Positions 38,623 through 46,310 of a stretch of 64,000 nt of DNA are shown in pieces (position 1 is the first letter of the stretch; every line of letters begins with the position of its first letter). Location of the stretch: assembly GCA_015056315.1 (NCBI GenBank), contig SVGN01000001.1, forward strand, positions 62,001 through 126,000, in the 5' to 3' direction. Origin of the DNA: Clostridiales bacterium (GTDB lineage Bacteria > Bacillota > Clostridia > Christensenellales > Aristaeellaceae). The position numbers were made by a program, and so were the translations under genes. The notes beneath the pieces were generated by a model. The model was given only the letters and a program-made list of their open reading frames with translations, searched no databases and was not told the DNA's origin.

Positions 38623-38652
38623 ATTATAGCATGATGTGCAACAAAAATGCAA
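38623..38652 (-). promoter_or_regulatory. Predicted promoter of rplS
   Basis: On the minus strand, TTGCAT (38652-38647), 18-bp spacer, TATAAT (38628-38623). The leader is about 70 nt. Confidence 0.7.
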
Positions 38653-38745
38653 TAGGTAAAACAGAAAATATCGGAAAAATCAGAGAATCGTCAAAGCCAG
38701 GAGCGAAAGATACCGAGAATAAACGATTGCACAAAAGAAAATTGC

Positions 38746-38785
38746 TTGACAAACGTAAAGAATACTGTATTATGAATATAATACA
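38746..38785 (+). promoter_or_regulatory. Promoter and palindromic operator of the TetR-family gene
   Basis: TTGACA (38746-38751), a 16-bp spacer and TATTAT (38768-38773) form the promoter. An 8-bp inverted repeat, TGTATTAT (38766-38773) with ATAATACA (38778-38785) around GAAT, covers the -10 box. This is the arrangement expected for TetR-type autorepression. Confidence 0.7.
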
Positions 38786-38805
38786 ATTGGAGGGGAGGAG
38801 ATCGC

Positions 38806-39387
38806 TTGCCACCGAAAGTACGCTTTCAGCAGATCGATATCATCAATGCTGCATTCGAGCTGACAAGAAAAAACGGTCTTGAAGCTATCAATGCGCGTTC
38901 CGTCGCCTGCGAGATCGGTTGCTCAACACAACCTATTTTTCGCGTGTTCGAAAACATGGAGCAGCTGAAAAACGCTGTGTTCGAGCGTTCTGCTCAACTT
39001 TTCCAGAACCTTTTGGATGCCCGCCGGTCAGACGGCGAGTCTGCCTATAAAACGGTGGGAATGGTCTACTTGGTGTTTGCCATGCAGGAGCCGCATCTGT
39101 TCCGTCTGCTGTTTTTGAACAAGCACGGTAAGAATTTGGAAGGCCAATTCAACATCAGAACCCACGTTACCGAGGAATTGATGCAAAAGGGTGGCTTCAA
39201 CAAAGAACAGGCCGATTTGATCCACCATCACATGAAGGTATGTGTTATGGGCTTGGCTACGTCGCTGTCGGTGGGTACTGTTTCGCTCTCCGAAGAGAAG
39301 ATCGATGAGTTGCTCTGCATGGAATATCGTGCGATCGTTTCCTATCTTATGTGGGATGGCGCGAAGGATATCGCTATTCCTGTTTGA
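38806..39387 (+). CDS. TetR/AcrR-family transcriptional regulator
   Basis: 193 residues with an N-terminal helix-turn-helix of TetR type (about 6-50: IINAAFELTRKNGLEAINAR then SVACEIGCSTQPIFRVFENM). A C-terminal ligand-binding helical domain, probably of the TetR_C 'WHG' type, is found in many clostridial regulators. The TTG start at 38806 is set by GGAGGGGAGG at 38789-38798. A palindrome over its own -10 box suggests autorepression. It is monocistronic with a strong terminator, so its other targets are not visible here. Confidence 0.82.
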   Translation: MPPKVRFQQIDIINAAFELTRKNGLEAINARSVACEIGCSTQPIFRVFENMEQLKNAVFERSAQLFQNLLDARRSDGESAYKTVGMVYLVFAMQEPHLFRLLFLNKHGKNLEGQFNIRTHVTEELMQKGGFNKEQADLIHHHMKVCVMGLATSLSVGTVSLSEEKIDELLCMEYRAIVSYLMWDGAKDIAIPV

Positions 39388-39418
39388 ACGGGGAAACACC
39401 TTGGTCATATGTAACACG

Positions 39419-39452
39419 AAAGAACGACTGCAGCCGGGCAGTCGTTCTTTTC
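39419..39452 (+). terminator. Terminator of the TetR-family gene
   Basis: A 13-bp perfect stem, AAAGAACGACTGC with GCAGTCGTTCTTT, a 6-nt loop and a TTTT tail. Confidence 0.9.
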
Positions 39453-39477
39453 GTAATAGATCGGTATATATAATAGA

Positions 39478-39510
39478 AAAAACGCATGCCCGCCGAAGCA
39501 GAGCATGCGT
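39478..39510 (-). terminator. Terminator of the pduL-like gene
   Basis: On the minus strand, ACGCATGC pairs with GCATGCGT around a 13-nt internal segment and is followed by T6, 14 nt after the stop codon. Confidence 0.75.
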
Positions 39511-39523
39511 TTTGGGTGAATGC

Positions 39524-40095
39524 TTACTTGATGATCTCGCCCATGGTGCCGGGGCCGGCGCAAGCGGCGTTGGACTCATCGGTATCGATGTGCATGGCCA
39601 GAGCGTAGCTGTCGCTGACTCGGACAACAACATCGCCAAAGGTGAGGGCACGGCCTTCGGTCTCTACCTTCACGCTGACAACGTCCTTATCCTTCAGGTC
39701 GAACTCGGCGGCATCGGCGCAGGTCATATGGATGTGGCGCTTGCAGCGATCACGCCGCACTCCAGCTCCACTTCGCCCTTGGGGCCAACCAGCTTGCAGG
39801 CACCGGAACCGGCCACATCGCCGCTCTCACGGATGGGAGCGTTCACACCGATGGAACGGGCATCGGTCAGGGAGATCTCCACCTGAGTGGCGGGACGGAC
39901 GGGGCCAAGGATGCTCACACCGGTGAGGGTCTTCTTGGGGCCGACCACATCAACGCGCTCAGCGCAGGCATACTGACCGGGCTGGGACAGCATCTTCTTA
40001 ACGGTCAGCTCATAGCCGGCGCCGAAGAGGGTCTCCAGATCCTTCTGGGACACGTGTACGTGACGGGCAGAGGTTTCAACCAGAATCTTTTTCAT
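39524..40095 (-). pseudogene. pduL: PduL-type phosphate propanoyltransferase, frameshifted
   Basis: PduL makes acyl phosphates from acyl-CoA in fermentation. Two overlapping frames together give one complete protein. Frame one (from 40095) has KILVETSARHVHVSQKDLE with the first His-x-His metal motif. It runs through IRESGDVAGSGACKLVGPKG to ECGVIAA, then out of frame to a stop at 39724. The other frame resumes with KRHIHMTCADAAEF and ends with VVRVSDSYALAMHIDTDE. The break is near 39744, where one base is missing before the AAG of KRHIHM. No slippery heptamer is evident. It may be a real pseudogene or an assembly error. No microcompartment genes are adjacent. Confidence 0.82.
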
Positions 40096-40133
40096 TGGAA
40101 TCAGGCCTTCCTTCCTGGAAAATTTCATCTATT

Positions 40134-40161
40134 ATTATAGCAGTTTTTGTGGGTTTTGCAA
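40134..40161 (-). promoter_or_regulatory. Predicted promoter of the pduL-like gene
   Basis: On the minus strand, TTGCAA (40161-40156), 16-bp spacer and TATAAT (40139-40134) lie about 40 bp before the start codon. An intact promoter argues for recent or artefactual gene disruption. Confidence 0.7.
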
Positions 40162-40196
40162 TGGCTTGGCACATCTGTTTGGCAAAAGAACGCAGA

Positions 40197-40628
40197 TCAT
40201 AGGCTTCCGGTAGAGCCAAAGCCGCCTCTGGCGGGCCCGGAGAGATGCTCCACTTCCACAAATGCAACAGGCTCCATTTTTCGAACAAGGCGGAACTGGC
40301 AGATGCGTTCTCCTTTCTCGATGATGGTATCCCGCATGGCAAGAGCAGGCATGCCCCATATGTCGTCGTCTCCCGAATAGCTGTTATCGATCACGCCGAC
40401 AGAGTTGGTCTGCAGAATACCGTATTTCTGAAATGTAGAGCTTCTGGGCGCGAGATGAGCTTCATAGCCTTCCGGGAGCCTCATGCTCACGCCCAACGAG
40501 ATGATCCGGAATTCGCCTGCTTTCATTTCAACCCGTTCCGCTGCTCTCAGATCGATCCAGTCGGAAACATTGCCGATGGGGCATAGGGGAGGCAGATCCT
40601 TTACATGGTACTTGATAACGATCTCCAT
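40197..40628 (-). CDS. dut: dUTP diphosphatase (trimeric dUTPase)
   Basis: This enzyme hydrolyses dUTP to dUMP, keeping uracil out of DNA. About 143 residues. Motifs: the DLRAAE segment, then APRSSTFQKYGI (phosphate-binding Ser), then NSVGVIDNSYSGD (catalytic Asp), GERICQFRLV, and the C-terminal arm RGGFGSTGSL. The ATG at 40628 is set by GGAG 8 bp upstream. Confidence 0.93.
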   Translation of the reverse strand: MEIVIKYHVKDLPPLCPIGNVSDWIDLRAAERVEMKAGEFRIISLGVSMRLPEGYEAHLAPRSSTFQKYGILQTNSVGVIDNSYSGDDDIWGMPALAMRDTIIEKGERICQFRLVRKMEPVAFVEVEHLSGPARGGFGSTGSL

Positions 40629-40686
40629 ATTACACGCTCCGCTCATGCCGGCGGTGCATACCGGCGTACTTGATTGATATGCTGCT

Positions 40687-40714
40687 ATTATACGCCGGAA
40701 ATCTCATTCGGCAA
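40687..40714 (-). promoter_or_regulatory. Predicted promoter of dut
   Basis: On the minus strand, TTGCCG (40714-40709), 16-bp spacer, TATAAT (40692-40687). Confidence 0.6.
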
Positions 40715-40749
40715 GGCTGATTTGTCAGATATGAACAAATTTTCTTCAT

Positions 40750-40765
40750 CTACTATATGTAGTAG
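40750..40765. promoter_or_regulatory. Inverted repeat upstream of the sipW promoter
   Basis: CTACTA and TAGTAG flank TATG, about 65 bp upstream of the sipW -35 box. The 316-bp dut-sipW gap is AT-rich and holds the two divergent promoters and this repeat. A short GTAGG/CCTAC hairpin lies in the sipW leader. No small gene is supported. Confidence 0.35.
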
Positions 40766-40829
40766 CGCAGGTGGAATGGAAACAAATAACAAAATTGTGA
40801 TTTTGGTCAATAAAACATTGGGAAAATGC

Positions 40830-40857
40830 TTGCAATTTACAAATATTGTGATAGAAT
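40830..40857 (+). promoter_or_regulatory. Predicted promoter of the sipW operon
   Basis: TTGCAA (40830-40835), 16-bp spacer, TAGAAT (40852-40857), about 87 bp before the GTG start. Confidence 0.6.
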
Positions 40858-40944
40858 TATGTGTGATGGTTTGGGTCTGTAGGTTGTACCCTACGGTCAC
40901 CTTTCCAAATAATGGCTTTTTTAGCACGATACAGGGGGAGTAGC

Positions 40945-42054
40945 GTGAGCGAAAGCAATAAGAAAACGTTGCGGGCATTTACCACGGTTTTGGTATGTCT
41001 GGCAATTGTTTTTGCATTTTTTATTTCCATTATCAGGGTTTTTGGTTTCCAGGTCTACGGAGTGCTTACCGGCTCCATGGAGCCGGCTTATCCTACCGGA
41101 TCGCTGATCTATGTTCGCAGTGTAGATGCCAGCACGCTCCGTGTTAACGATGTTATCACCTTCAGCCTTTCGCCCAACGTGATCGCTACCCACCGTATCG
41201 TGGATATCGTACAGGACGAAAGCAACCCCGGCCAGTACAAGTTCCAGACCAAGGGTGATGCGAACAAATCGGTCGACGCTTCTCTCGTCAGCCCGACGCA
41301 TATTATTGGTAAGGTCATCTTCTCCATACCATATCTTGGAGACATCGCCAATTATATTCAGAACCCACCCGGAACCTACGTGGCCATTCTCGTCAGTGGT
41401 ATTCTCATTTTCCTGGTATTCCTTACCGATGCTGCCACCGGCGATAAATTCAAATTCCTGCAGAAGAAACAGGATCCGGCTCAGCAGCAGCCCGCAGCGC
41501 CCAATGCTCCATACCCGGCGGGGCAGCAGCCGATGGGCTACCCGCAGAACCCAGCCGGTTATCCCCCACAGCAGGCTCCTCAAATGGGTTATCCGCAGCA
41601 AGCGCACAATGCTTACCCCCAGCAGCAGGCGCAGCGGTACCCGGCACAGCAGCCTGTACAGAACGGTTACCAGCATCAGCCTACCGGAAACGGCTACCCC
41701 CAACAGCCGCAGCGGCAGATGAACGCATACCCTTACCCCCAGAGAGCTCAATTCCCTCAGCAGGGTGCACAGCAGCCTTACCCCCAGCGGCCGCAGCCTA
41801 TGCAGAATGGTTACAGAGCACCGCAGAGCGCAGGCTACCCCCAGCAGCCGCCTCAGCAGCGCGTAGCGCCGCCGCAGCAGCTTGCACAGCCTGCAGGGCA
41901 GCAAGGCTTCGCGCAGCAGCCGCCCCGGAACGTGAACAATGGGCAGCCTGCTTATCAGGGCTTCCAGCCCAGCGGCTTTCATCCCTCGTCTCAGCCCGAC
42001 GGCGCTCCCCAGCGCAGACGTCGCAGCAATACGAATTCTTCTTCATTATCTTAA
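40945..42054 (+). CDS. sipW: SipW-type signal peptidase I with long Gln/Pro-rich tail
   Basis: This is an ER-type signal peptidase of about 369 residues. The Ser-His pair of the SipW subfamily replaces the bacterial Ser-Lys dyad: Ser44 in LTGSMEPAYP, His83 in ATHRIVDI and Asp105 in KGDANKS. One membrane span precedes the domain (about 10-33) and one follows (about 147-167). After about residue 173 come roughly 195 residues made almost only of Gln, Pro, Tyr, Gly, Ala and Asn, predicted cytosolic. The GTG at 40945 follows GGGGGAG. It heads an operon of candidate substrates. Confidence 0.9.
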   Translation: MSESNKKTLRAFTTVLVCLAIVFAFFISIIRVFGFQVYGVLTGSMEPAYPTGSLIYVRSVDASTLRVNDVITFSLSPNVIATHRIVDIVQDESNPGQYKFQTKGDANKSVDASLVSPTHIIGKVIFSIPYLGDIANYIQNPPGTYVAILVSGILIFLVFLTDAATGDKFKFLQKKQDPAQQQPAAPNAPYPAGQQPMGYPQNPAGYPPQQAPQMGYPQQAHNAYPQQQAQRYPAQQPVQNGYQHQPTGNGYPQQPQRQMNAYPYPQRAQFPQQGAQQPYPQRPQPMQNGYRAPQSAGYPQQPPQQRVAPPQQLAQPAGQQGFAQQPPRNVNNGQPAYQGFQPSGFHPSSQPDGAPQRRRRSNTNSSSLS

Positions 42055-42070
42055 AAGGAGCTGTTTATCC

Positions 42071-42838
42071 ATGTTCAAGTCCAAGAGAGCAATCATCATG
42101 GCGCTTACCATTGTGTTGTCCCTCTCGCTGTCCGTTTACGGAACCCTCGCTTTCCTGACCGACAGCTCCACCGTCGTGAACACCTTCACTGTCGGTAATG
42201 TCGATATCACTGTCGACGAGACCGAGGTCAACCCCGACGGTACCGCGGCCACTCCTCCCGAGGGCAGCGATGAGCCCAACCGTGTTGAAGAAAACGATTA
42301 CCACCTGATCCCCGGTCATTCCTACATCAAGGATCCCACCATGACCGTTCATGCCGGCAGCGAAGATTCCTACGTCCGCATGAAGGTGACCCTCAGCAAC
42401 CTGGAAGAGCTGAAGGCCATCCCTGCTCTGGGCGGCGAGAACTTCGAGCTGGCCAGCCTGGTCGAGGGCCTCAACGAGGAGATCTGGGTGCCCGTCGAGC
42501 CCGCCGTGGTCGATGAGGAAGCCAACACCATCACCTTCGAGTTCCGCTATCACGAAGTGGTAAGCATGGAAGGTGCCACCGAGGATCTGGTTCTTGAGCC
42601 TCTGTTCGAGCAGTTCGTGGTTCCCGGCGAGATCACCGGCGATCAGCTGGCCACCCTCTCCGAAATGACCATGACCATCAACGGTCACGCCATCCAGGCC
42701 TACAGCTTCGATACCGCCGATGCCGCATGGGCTGCTTTCGATGCTCAGATGACCACCACCACTACTACCGCCGAAGACACCACCACCACCGACGATACCA
42801 CCACTACCGACGATACCACCACTACCGCCGGCGAGTAA
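42071..42838 (+). CDS. SipW-dependent secreted protein, TasA/CalY-like, with Thr/Asp repeat tail
   Basis: The product is about 255 residues. The signal peptide ends with the SipW-type site SVYGTLAFLTDSS, followed by VVNTFTVGNVDITVDETEV, the opening strand of the TasA/camelysin fold. HAGSEDSYVRMKVTLSN is typical of the family core. The last 27 or so residues are low complexity: runs of four Thr separated by Asp pairs. It is probably a fibre subunit outside the cell, cleaved after TLA by the adjacent SipW. AAAAGGAG at 42054-42061 sets the start. Confidence 0.82.
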   Translation: MFKSKRAIIMALTIVLSLSLSVYGTLAFLTDSSTVVNTFTVGNVDITVDETEVNPDGTAATPPEGSDEPNRVEENDYHLIPGHSYIKDPTMTVHAGSEDSYVRMKVTLSNLEELKAIPALGGENFELASLVEGLNEEIWVPVEPAVVDEEANTITFEFRYHEVVSMEGATEDLVLEPLFEQFVVPGEITGDQLATLSEMTMTINGHAIQAYSFDTADAAWAAFDAQMTTTTTTAEDTTTTDDTTTTDDTTTTAGE

Positions 42839-42849
42839 TGTGAATGCAT

Positions 42850-42874
42850 CACTGCAGCCTGCAGGGCGGCAGTG
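42850..42874 (+). repeat. Intercistronic hairpin after the first TasA-like gene
   Basis: CACTGC (42850-42855) pairs with GCAGTG (42869-42874), with an inner GCC/GGC pairing. There is no U-tract. Confidence 0.45.
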
Positions 42875-42908
42875 CAATACATAGCAATCCTTGAAGGGAG
42901 CAATCCAC

Positions 42909-43628
42909 ATGCGTTCTCTCATGAGCACTCTCACCAATCTGTTCAGCCGTATCAGCAAGAAGACTCTGCTGATGGCGCTGGCCATTACCCTGGCTACTTC
43001 CGGCGTTGCCAGCGGCACCCTGGCATGGCTCATCGACCGTGCCCCCGAAGTGACCAACACCTTCACCTACGGCGACATCAACATCACACTTGATGAAACC
43101 GACACCAACCTGGACGATGACAACGATCCTAACACCAACGAGTACAACATGACTCCCGGTGCTACCATCGATAAGGATCCTCAGGTCACCGTGCTTGCCG
43201 GCAGCGAAAACAGTTGGGTCTTCGTTAATCTGGCGGAGAGCGAGAACTTCGACGATTTTCTGACCTATGAGATCGCCGAGGGCTGGACCGCTCTGGAAGG
43301 CCACGAGGGTGTGTACTACCGCGCCGTCGATGCCTCCGAAGAAGATCAGGTCTTCCCTGTTCTGAAGGATGATCAGGTGCAGGTTCGCCTTGAGGTCACC
43401 AAGCAGATGCTGAATGAGCTGGATGCTTCCGGCACTGCCAACTATCCTCAGCTGATCATCTCCGCCTATGCCATCCAGAAGGATGAAGCCATTGCAGAAC
43501 TGGCCGATCCTGCTTCTGCCTGGGCACTGATCGAGGCTGAGAATGAGGCCATCGTTGCCGAGTCCGGCATCGAGCTGCCCGATGCTCCCGAAGGTGAGAG
43601 CGTTATCACCCAGTCCATCGGCCAGTAA
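42909..43628 (+). CDS. SipW-dependent secreted protein, TasA/CalY-like (second)
   Basis: The product is about 239 residues. Signal sequence KKTLLMALAITLATSGVAS runs into GTLAWLIDRAPEVTNTFTYG, the same cleavage-site pattern as the preceding gene. The core contains TPGATIDKDPQVTVLAGSEN then SWVFVNLAES, as in TasA-like proteins. The mature part is very acidic. The ATG at 42909 follows GAAGGGAG. It is probably a second fibre subunit; sequence identity to the first looks low. Confidence 0.8.
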   Translation: MRSLMSTLTNLFSRISKKTLLMALAITLATSGVASGTLAWLIDRAPEVTNTFTYGDINITLDETDTNLDDDNDPNTNEYNMTPGATIDKDPQVTVLAGSENSWVFVNLAESENFDDFLTYEIAEGWTALEGHEGVYYRAVDASEEDQVFPVLKDDQVQVRLEVTKQMLNELDASGTANYPQLIISAYAIQKDEAIAELADPASAWALIEAENEAIVAESGIELPDAPEGESVITQSIGQ

Positions 43629-43649
43629 TGATAAACGCAACATCCGCAA

Positions 43650-43676
43650 CCGAATGTTTTCCCAGAAAACATTCGG
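43650..43676 (+). repeat. Strong intercistronic hairpin after the second TasA-like gene
   Basis: A 12-bp perfect stem, CCGAATGTTTTC (43650-43661) with GAAAACATTCGG (43665-43676), has a 3-nt loop. No T-run follows, so a role in mRNA stability or processing is more likely than full termination. Confidence 0.7.
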
Positions 43677-43701
43677 CTGCGTAGCGTAAGGAGCGCAGTA
43701 C

Positions 43702-44433
43702 ATGAAGAAAGCACTTGCCCTTGTGTGCTGCCTCCTGGCGATGGTCTATCTGCTGTATCATACCGGTTTCTTCTCCTACATTCGCGATGGCGGTTCGCTG
43801 GTCGAGCCCATGCGTGTAGAAGTAAAGCTCAACGAGCACAGAAGATCACCCTCCGGAGAGCTGATGCCCTCACAGGGAGCCACGATCCTGAAACCGGATG
43901 CCAACGCCTACGAAGGCAGCCCATACCTGCAGCAGTACGACTCCTGGCAATGGCAGGGCGTGCAAAGCGGTGTGGTCGAGTTTTGGAGCAGCGGTCTGGA
44001 ACGTGCTGTTGATAAGATCGTTACCGTGACCAACAATGGCAATACACCTGTTTATGTGCGTGTGGTATTCGCCTTTGAGCATTTGAGCAGCACGCTGTGG
44101 AAGAATGTGTATACAGCACAGGGTGCCAATCAGATCATCCATCACGGCACGGTCACCATACATGGCCAACTGTTCGACCTCTATTCCTACACCTACGCAC
44201 AAAGTCTGGCCCCGGGGGAGACCTCATGTCCCAGCCTTGTGCAGATCGCTTTGGATGCCAACGCAAATGCATTCGATTTGATGGTCATTGCAGGTGGTTA
44301 CGAGATCATCTCTGTGGCGCAGGCATGCCAGGCTACAGGCCTGCCAAGCGAGCTTCCCGGTGATGCCTTTACCGTTCTCAACACGCTGGTGGGTGAGATC
44401 AGCACAGAACAGCATCCCTGGGTAGGCCAATAG
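43702..44433 (+). CDS. Membrane-anchored companion protein of the SipW operon
   Basis: This 243-residue protein has one N-terminal hydrophobic segment (about 4-24) and no SipW-type site. The extracytoplasmic part holds VDKIVTVTNNGNTPVYVRVV. This closely resembles IDKIVTVENNGKNVAYVR in the secreted protein at 54295-55392, and both have an NPW/HPW motif at the domain end. It may be an accessory or anchoring subunit of the fibre. No established family name can be given. Confidence 0.55.
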   Translation: MKKALALVCCLLAMVYLLYHTGFFSYIRDGGSLVEPMRVEVKLNEHRRSPSGELMPSQGATILKPDANAYEGSPYLQQYDSWQWQGVQSGVVEFWSSGLERAVDKIVTVTNNGNTPVYVRVVFAFEHLSSTLWKNVYTAQGANQIIHHGTVTIHGQLFDLYSYTYAQSLAPGETSCPSLVQIALDANANAFDLMVIAGGYEIISVAQACQATGLPSELPGDAFTVLNTLVGEISTEQHPWVGQ

Positions 44434-44492
44434 CAAGCGCCGATCTTTTCTCCAAATATTCCCGCAATTACGATGAAAGGAGGTAGATACAC

Positions 44493-45131
44493 TTGAAACG
44501 TTTGAAGTACACACTCGTTGCGATGATCCTCATCTCGTCTATGGTGCTTACGGCTGCGATCACAACCGGCAATACGCTGGCCATGATCATCGATCAGACG
44601 CTGGAACTGGTCAATACCTTCGTTCCTACCAAGATCTCCGCCGGTAACACTGTTGAGATCAACGTTGAGAAGATCGTTGTAGCAAACGGAGTAAACGGCT
44701 TGAACGCAGGTGGATTTACCTTTGAGTTGACCAACACAGAAACCAACGATGTTCTTGCCATCACCTCCAACAGCGAGGGTGAAGCTGGCCTGACGCTTTC
44801 CTTTACCGAAGAGGATATCGGCAAGACCTTCACATATACGCTCAAGGAGCGTAACGATGGCCGTGAGGGCTTTACCTACAGCACCAAGGAATACCGGATC
44901 GAGATCACTGTTTCTTTGATCGGTAACGATCTGGTAGCTGCCGCAACGCTGGATGGGGAAGCTGTAGACCAGGTCGCATGTGAGTTCGTTAACATCTACG
45001 AGACCGGCGACGAGCCTCTGCCCCCGCCCGCAGGCGATCAGGGTATGCCCATGCTCTATTTGGGCCTTGTACTGTTCAGCGCAAGCTGCATCATCGTATT
45101 GCTTTGGAGAAAGAACAAGAAGTCTGCTTGA
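44493..45131 (+). CDS. Pilin-like surface protein with isopeptide-type domain and C-terminal membrane anchor
   Basis: The product is 212 residues. The N-terminus has a signal sequence with NTLAMIIDQTLELVNTF, aligning with the TLAxxxD...VNTF sites of its neighbours. Residues about 55-170 match the FctA/SpaA pilin fold. FTFELTNTETNDVLAI and FTYTLKE (candidate Glu) lie between a candidate Lys in VEKIVV and Asn in CEFVNIYE, the usual isopeptide triad. A Pro-rich LPPPAGD stretch, a hydrophobic span and WRKNKKSA end the protein; this looks like a cell-wall anchor but lacks LPXTG. TTG start after AAAGGAGG at 44476-44483. Confidence 0.68.
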   Translation: MKRLKYTLVAMILISSMVLTAAITTGNTLAMIIDQTLELVNTFVPTKISAGNTVEINVEKIVVANGVNGLNAGGFTFELTNTETNDVLAITSNSEGEAGLTLSFTEEDIGKTFTYTLKERNDGREGFTYSTKEYRIEITVSLIGNDLVAAATLDGEAVDQVACEFVNIYETGDEPLPPPAGDQGMPMLYLGLVLFSASCIIVLLWRKNKKSA

Positions 45132-45149
45132 TCTGTTCTTACCTATAGC

Positions 45150-45184
45150 AAAAGAGAACCGCTGTGGTGGCGGTTCTCTTTTGT
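45150..45184 (+). terminator. Terminator of the sipW operon
   Basis: A 13-bp perfect stem, AAAAGAGAACCGC with GCGGTTCTCTTTT, and a 7-nt loop; the 3' arm ends in the T-run. Confidence 0.92.
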
Positions 45185-45234
45185 TATGCAGCGCTATTCC
45201 TTAAACAGCGCACAAGCGCATACCAAAGAGCATA

Positions 45235-45264
45235 GAAAAGAGGGCACCCAACAGGGTGCCCTCT
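45235..45264 (-). terminator. Terminator of the GGGtGRT operon
   Basis: On the minus strand, an 11-bp perfect stem AGAGGGCACCC with GGGTGCCCTCT, a 4-nt loop and TTTT follow. Confidence 0.9.
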
Positions 45265-45284
45265 GAAATGATCAGAAGATCAAA

Positions 45285-46283
45285 TTACTTCTGCACTTCT
45301 TCGATGGCAACAGCCACGGCAACGGTAGCACCAACCATGGGGTTGTTGCCCATGCCGATCAGGCCCATCATCTCAACGTGAGCAGGCACGGAGGAGGAAC
45401 CGGCAAACTGAGCATCGGAGTGCATACGACCCATGGTATCGGTCATGCCGTAGCTGGCGGGGCCGGCAGCCATGTTGTCGGGGTGCAGGGTACGACCGGT
45501 GCCGCCGCCGGAAGCAACGGAGAAGTACTTCTTGCCGTTCTCGATGGCCCACTTCTTGTAGGTACCGGCAACGGGGTGCTGGAAGCGGGTGGGGTTGGTG
45601 GAGTTGCCGGTGATGGAGACGTCCACGTTCTCCATGCGCATGATGGCAACGCCTTCGGTAACATCGTCGGCACCGTAGCAGCGGACCTTGGCCTTCTCGC
45701 CGTCGGAGTAGGGGGTCTCCTTAACGATCTTCACTTCGCCGGTGTAGTAATCCATCTTGGTCTGCACATAGGTGAAGCCGTTGATGCGGCTGATGATGTA
45801 AGCAGCATCCTTGCCAAGGCCGTTCAGGATAACACGCAGGGGCTCCTTACGAACCTTGTTGGCGGTGCGGGCGATACCGATAGCGCCTTCGGCAGCGGCA
45901 AAGCTCTCGTGGCCGGCCAGGAAAGCGAAGCACTTGGTCTCGTCACGCAGCAGCATGGCAGCCAGGTTGCCGTGGCCCAGACCAACAGCGCGCTGGTCGG
46001 CAACAGAACCGGGGATGCAGAAAGCCTGCAGGCCAACACCGATCGCCTCGGCAGCCTCGGCAGCGGTCTTGCAGCCCTTCTTGAAAGCGATGGCAGCGCC
46101 CAGGGTGTAAGCCCAAACGGCGTTTTCGAAAGCGATGGGCTGAGTGCCGCGAACGATCGCGTCAACATCCACGCCCTGCTCCTTTACGTACTGCGCCATC
46201 TGATCCAGATCAGCAAAGCCGTACTCCTTGAGAACGCCTTCGATCTTGTTAATTCTTCTATCGAATCCTTCAAAAGTAGCCAT
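45285..46283 (-). CDS. GGGtGRT family protein
   Basis: This 332-residue soluble protein is named after a conserved motif, seen here as ASGGGTGRTLHPDNMA. Other conserved-looking stretches are GVGLQAFCIPGSVADQRAVG, LAGHESFAAAEGAIGIA and the HVEMMGLIGMGNNPMVGATV segment. The family occurs in anaerobes beside a NifU-like scaffold gene, as here, and its biochemical role is unknown to me. GAGGTGAG precedes the start. It is co-transcribed with the NifU-like gene 27 bp upstream. Confidence 0.85.
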   Translation of the reverse strand: MATFEGFDRRINKIEGVLKEYGFADLDQMAQYVKEQGVDVDAIVRGTQPIAFENAVWAYTLGAAIAFKKGCKTAAEAAEAIGVGLQAFCIPGSVADQRAVGLGHGNLAAMLLRDETKCFAFLAGHESFAAAEGAIGIARTANKVRKEPLRVILNGLGKDAAYIISRINGFTYVQTKMDYYTGEVKIVKETPYSDGEKAKVRCYGADDVTEGVAIMRMENVDVSITGNSTNPTRFQHPVAGTYKKWAIENGKKYFSVASGGGTGRTLHPDNMAAGPASYGMTDTMGRMHSDAQFAGSSSVPAHVEMMGLIGMGNNPMVGATVAVAVAIEEVQK

Positions 46284-46310
46284 TTCTACTCACCTCTTAT
46301 CAAATTCAGA

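Noticed and set aside
39724-39760. Programmed -1 frameshift in pduL
   Set aside because: No slippery heptamer, and no downstream structure noted; the family is not known for recoding. A mutation or sequencing error is simpler.
40674-40978. Short overlapping frames in the dut-sipW gap
   Set aside because: AT-rich promoter region; no ribosome binding site or recognisable protein in either frame.
42763-42835. Short regular DNA repeats that could suggest a CRISPR-like array
   Set aside because: The 15-bp imperfect units are in frame and encode the Thr/Asp tail of a secreted protein. No spacers and no cas genes.
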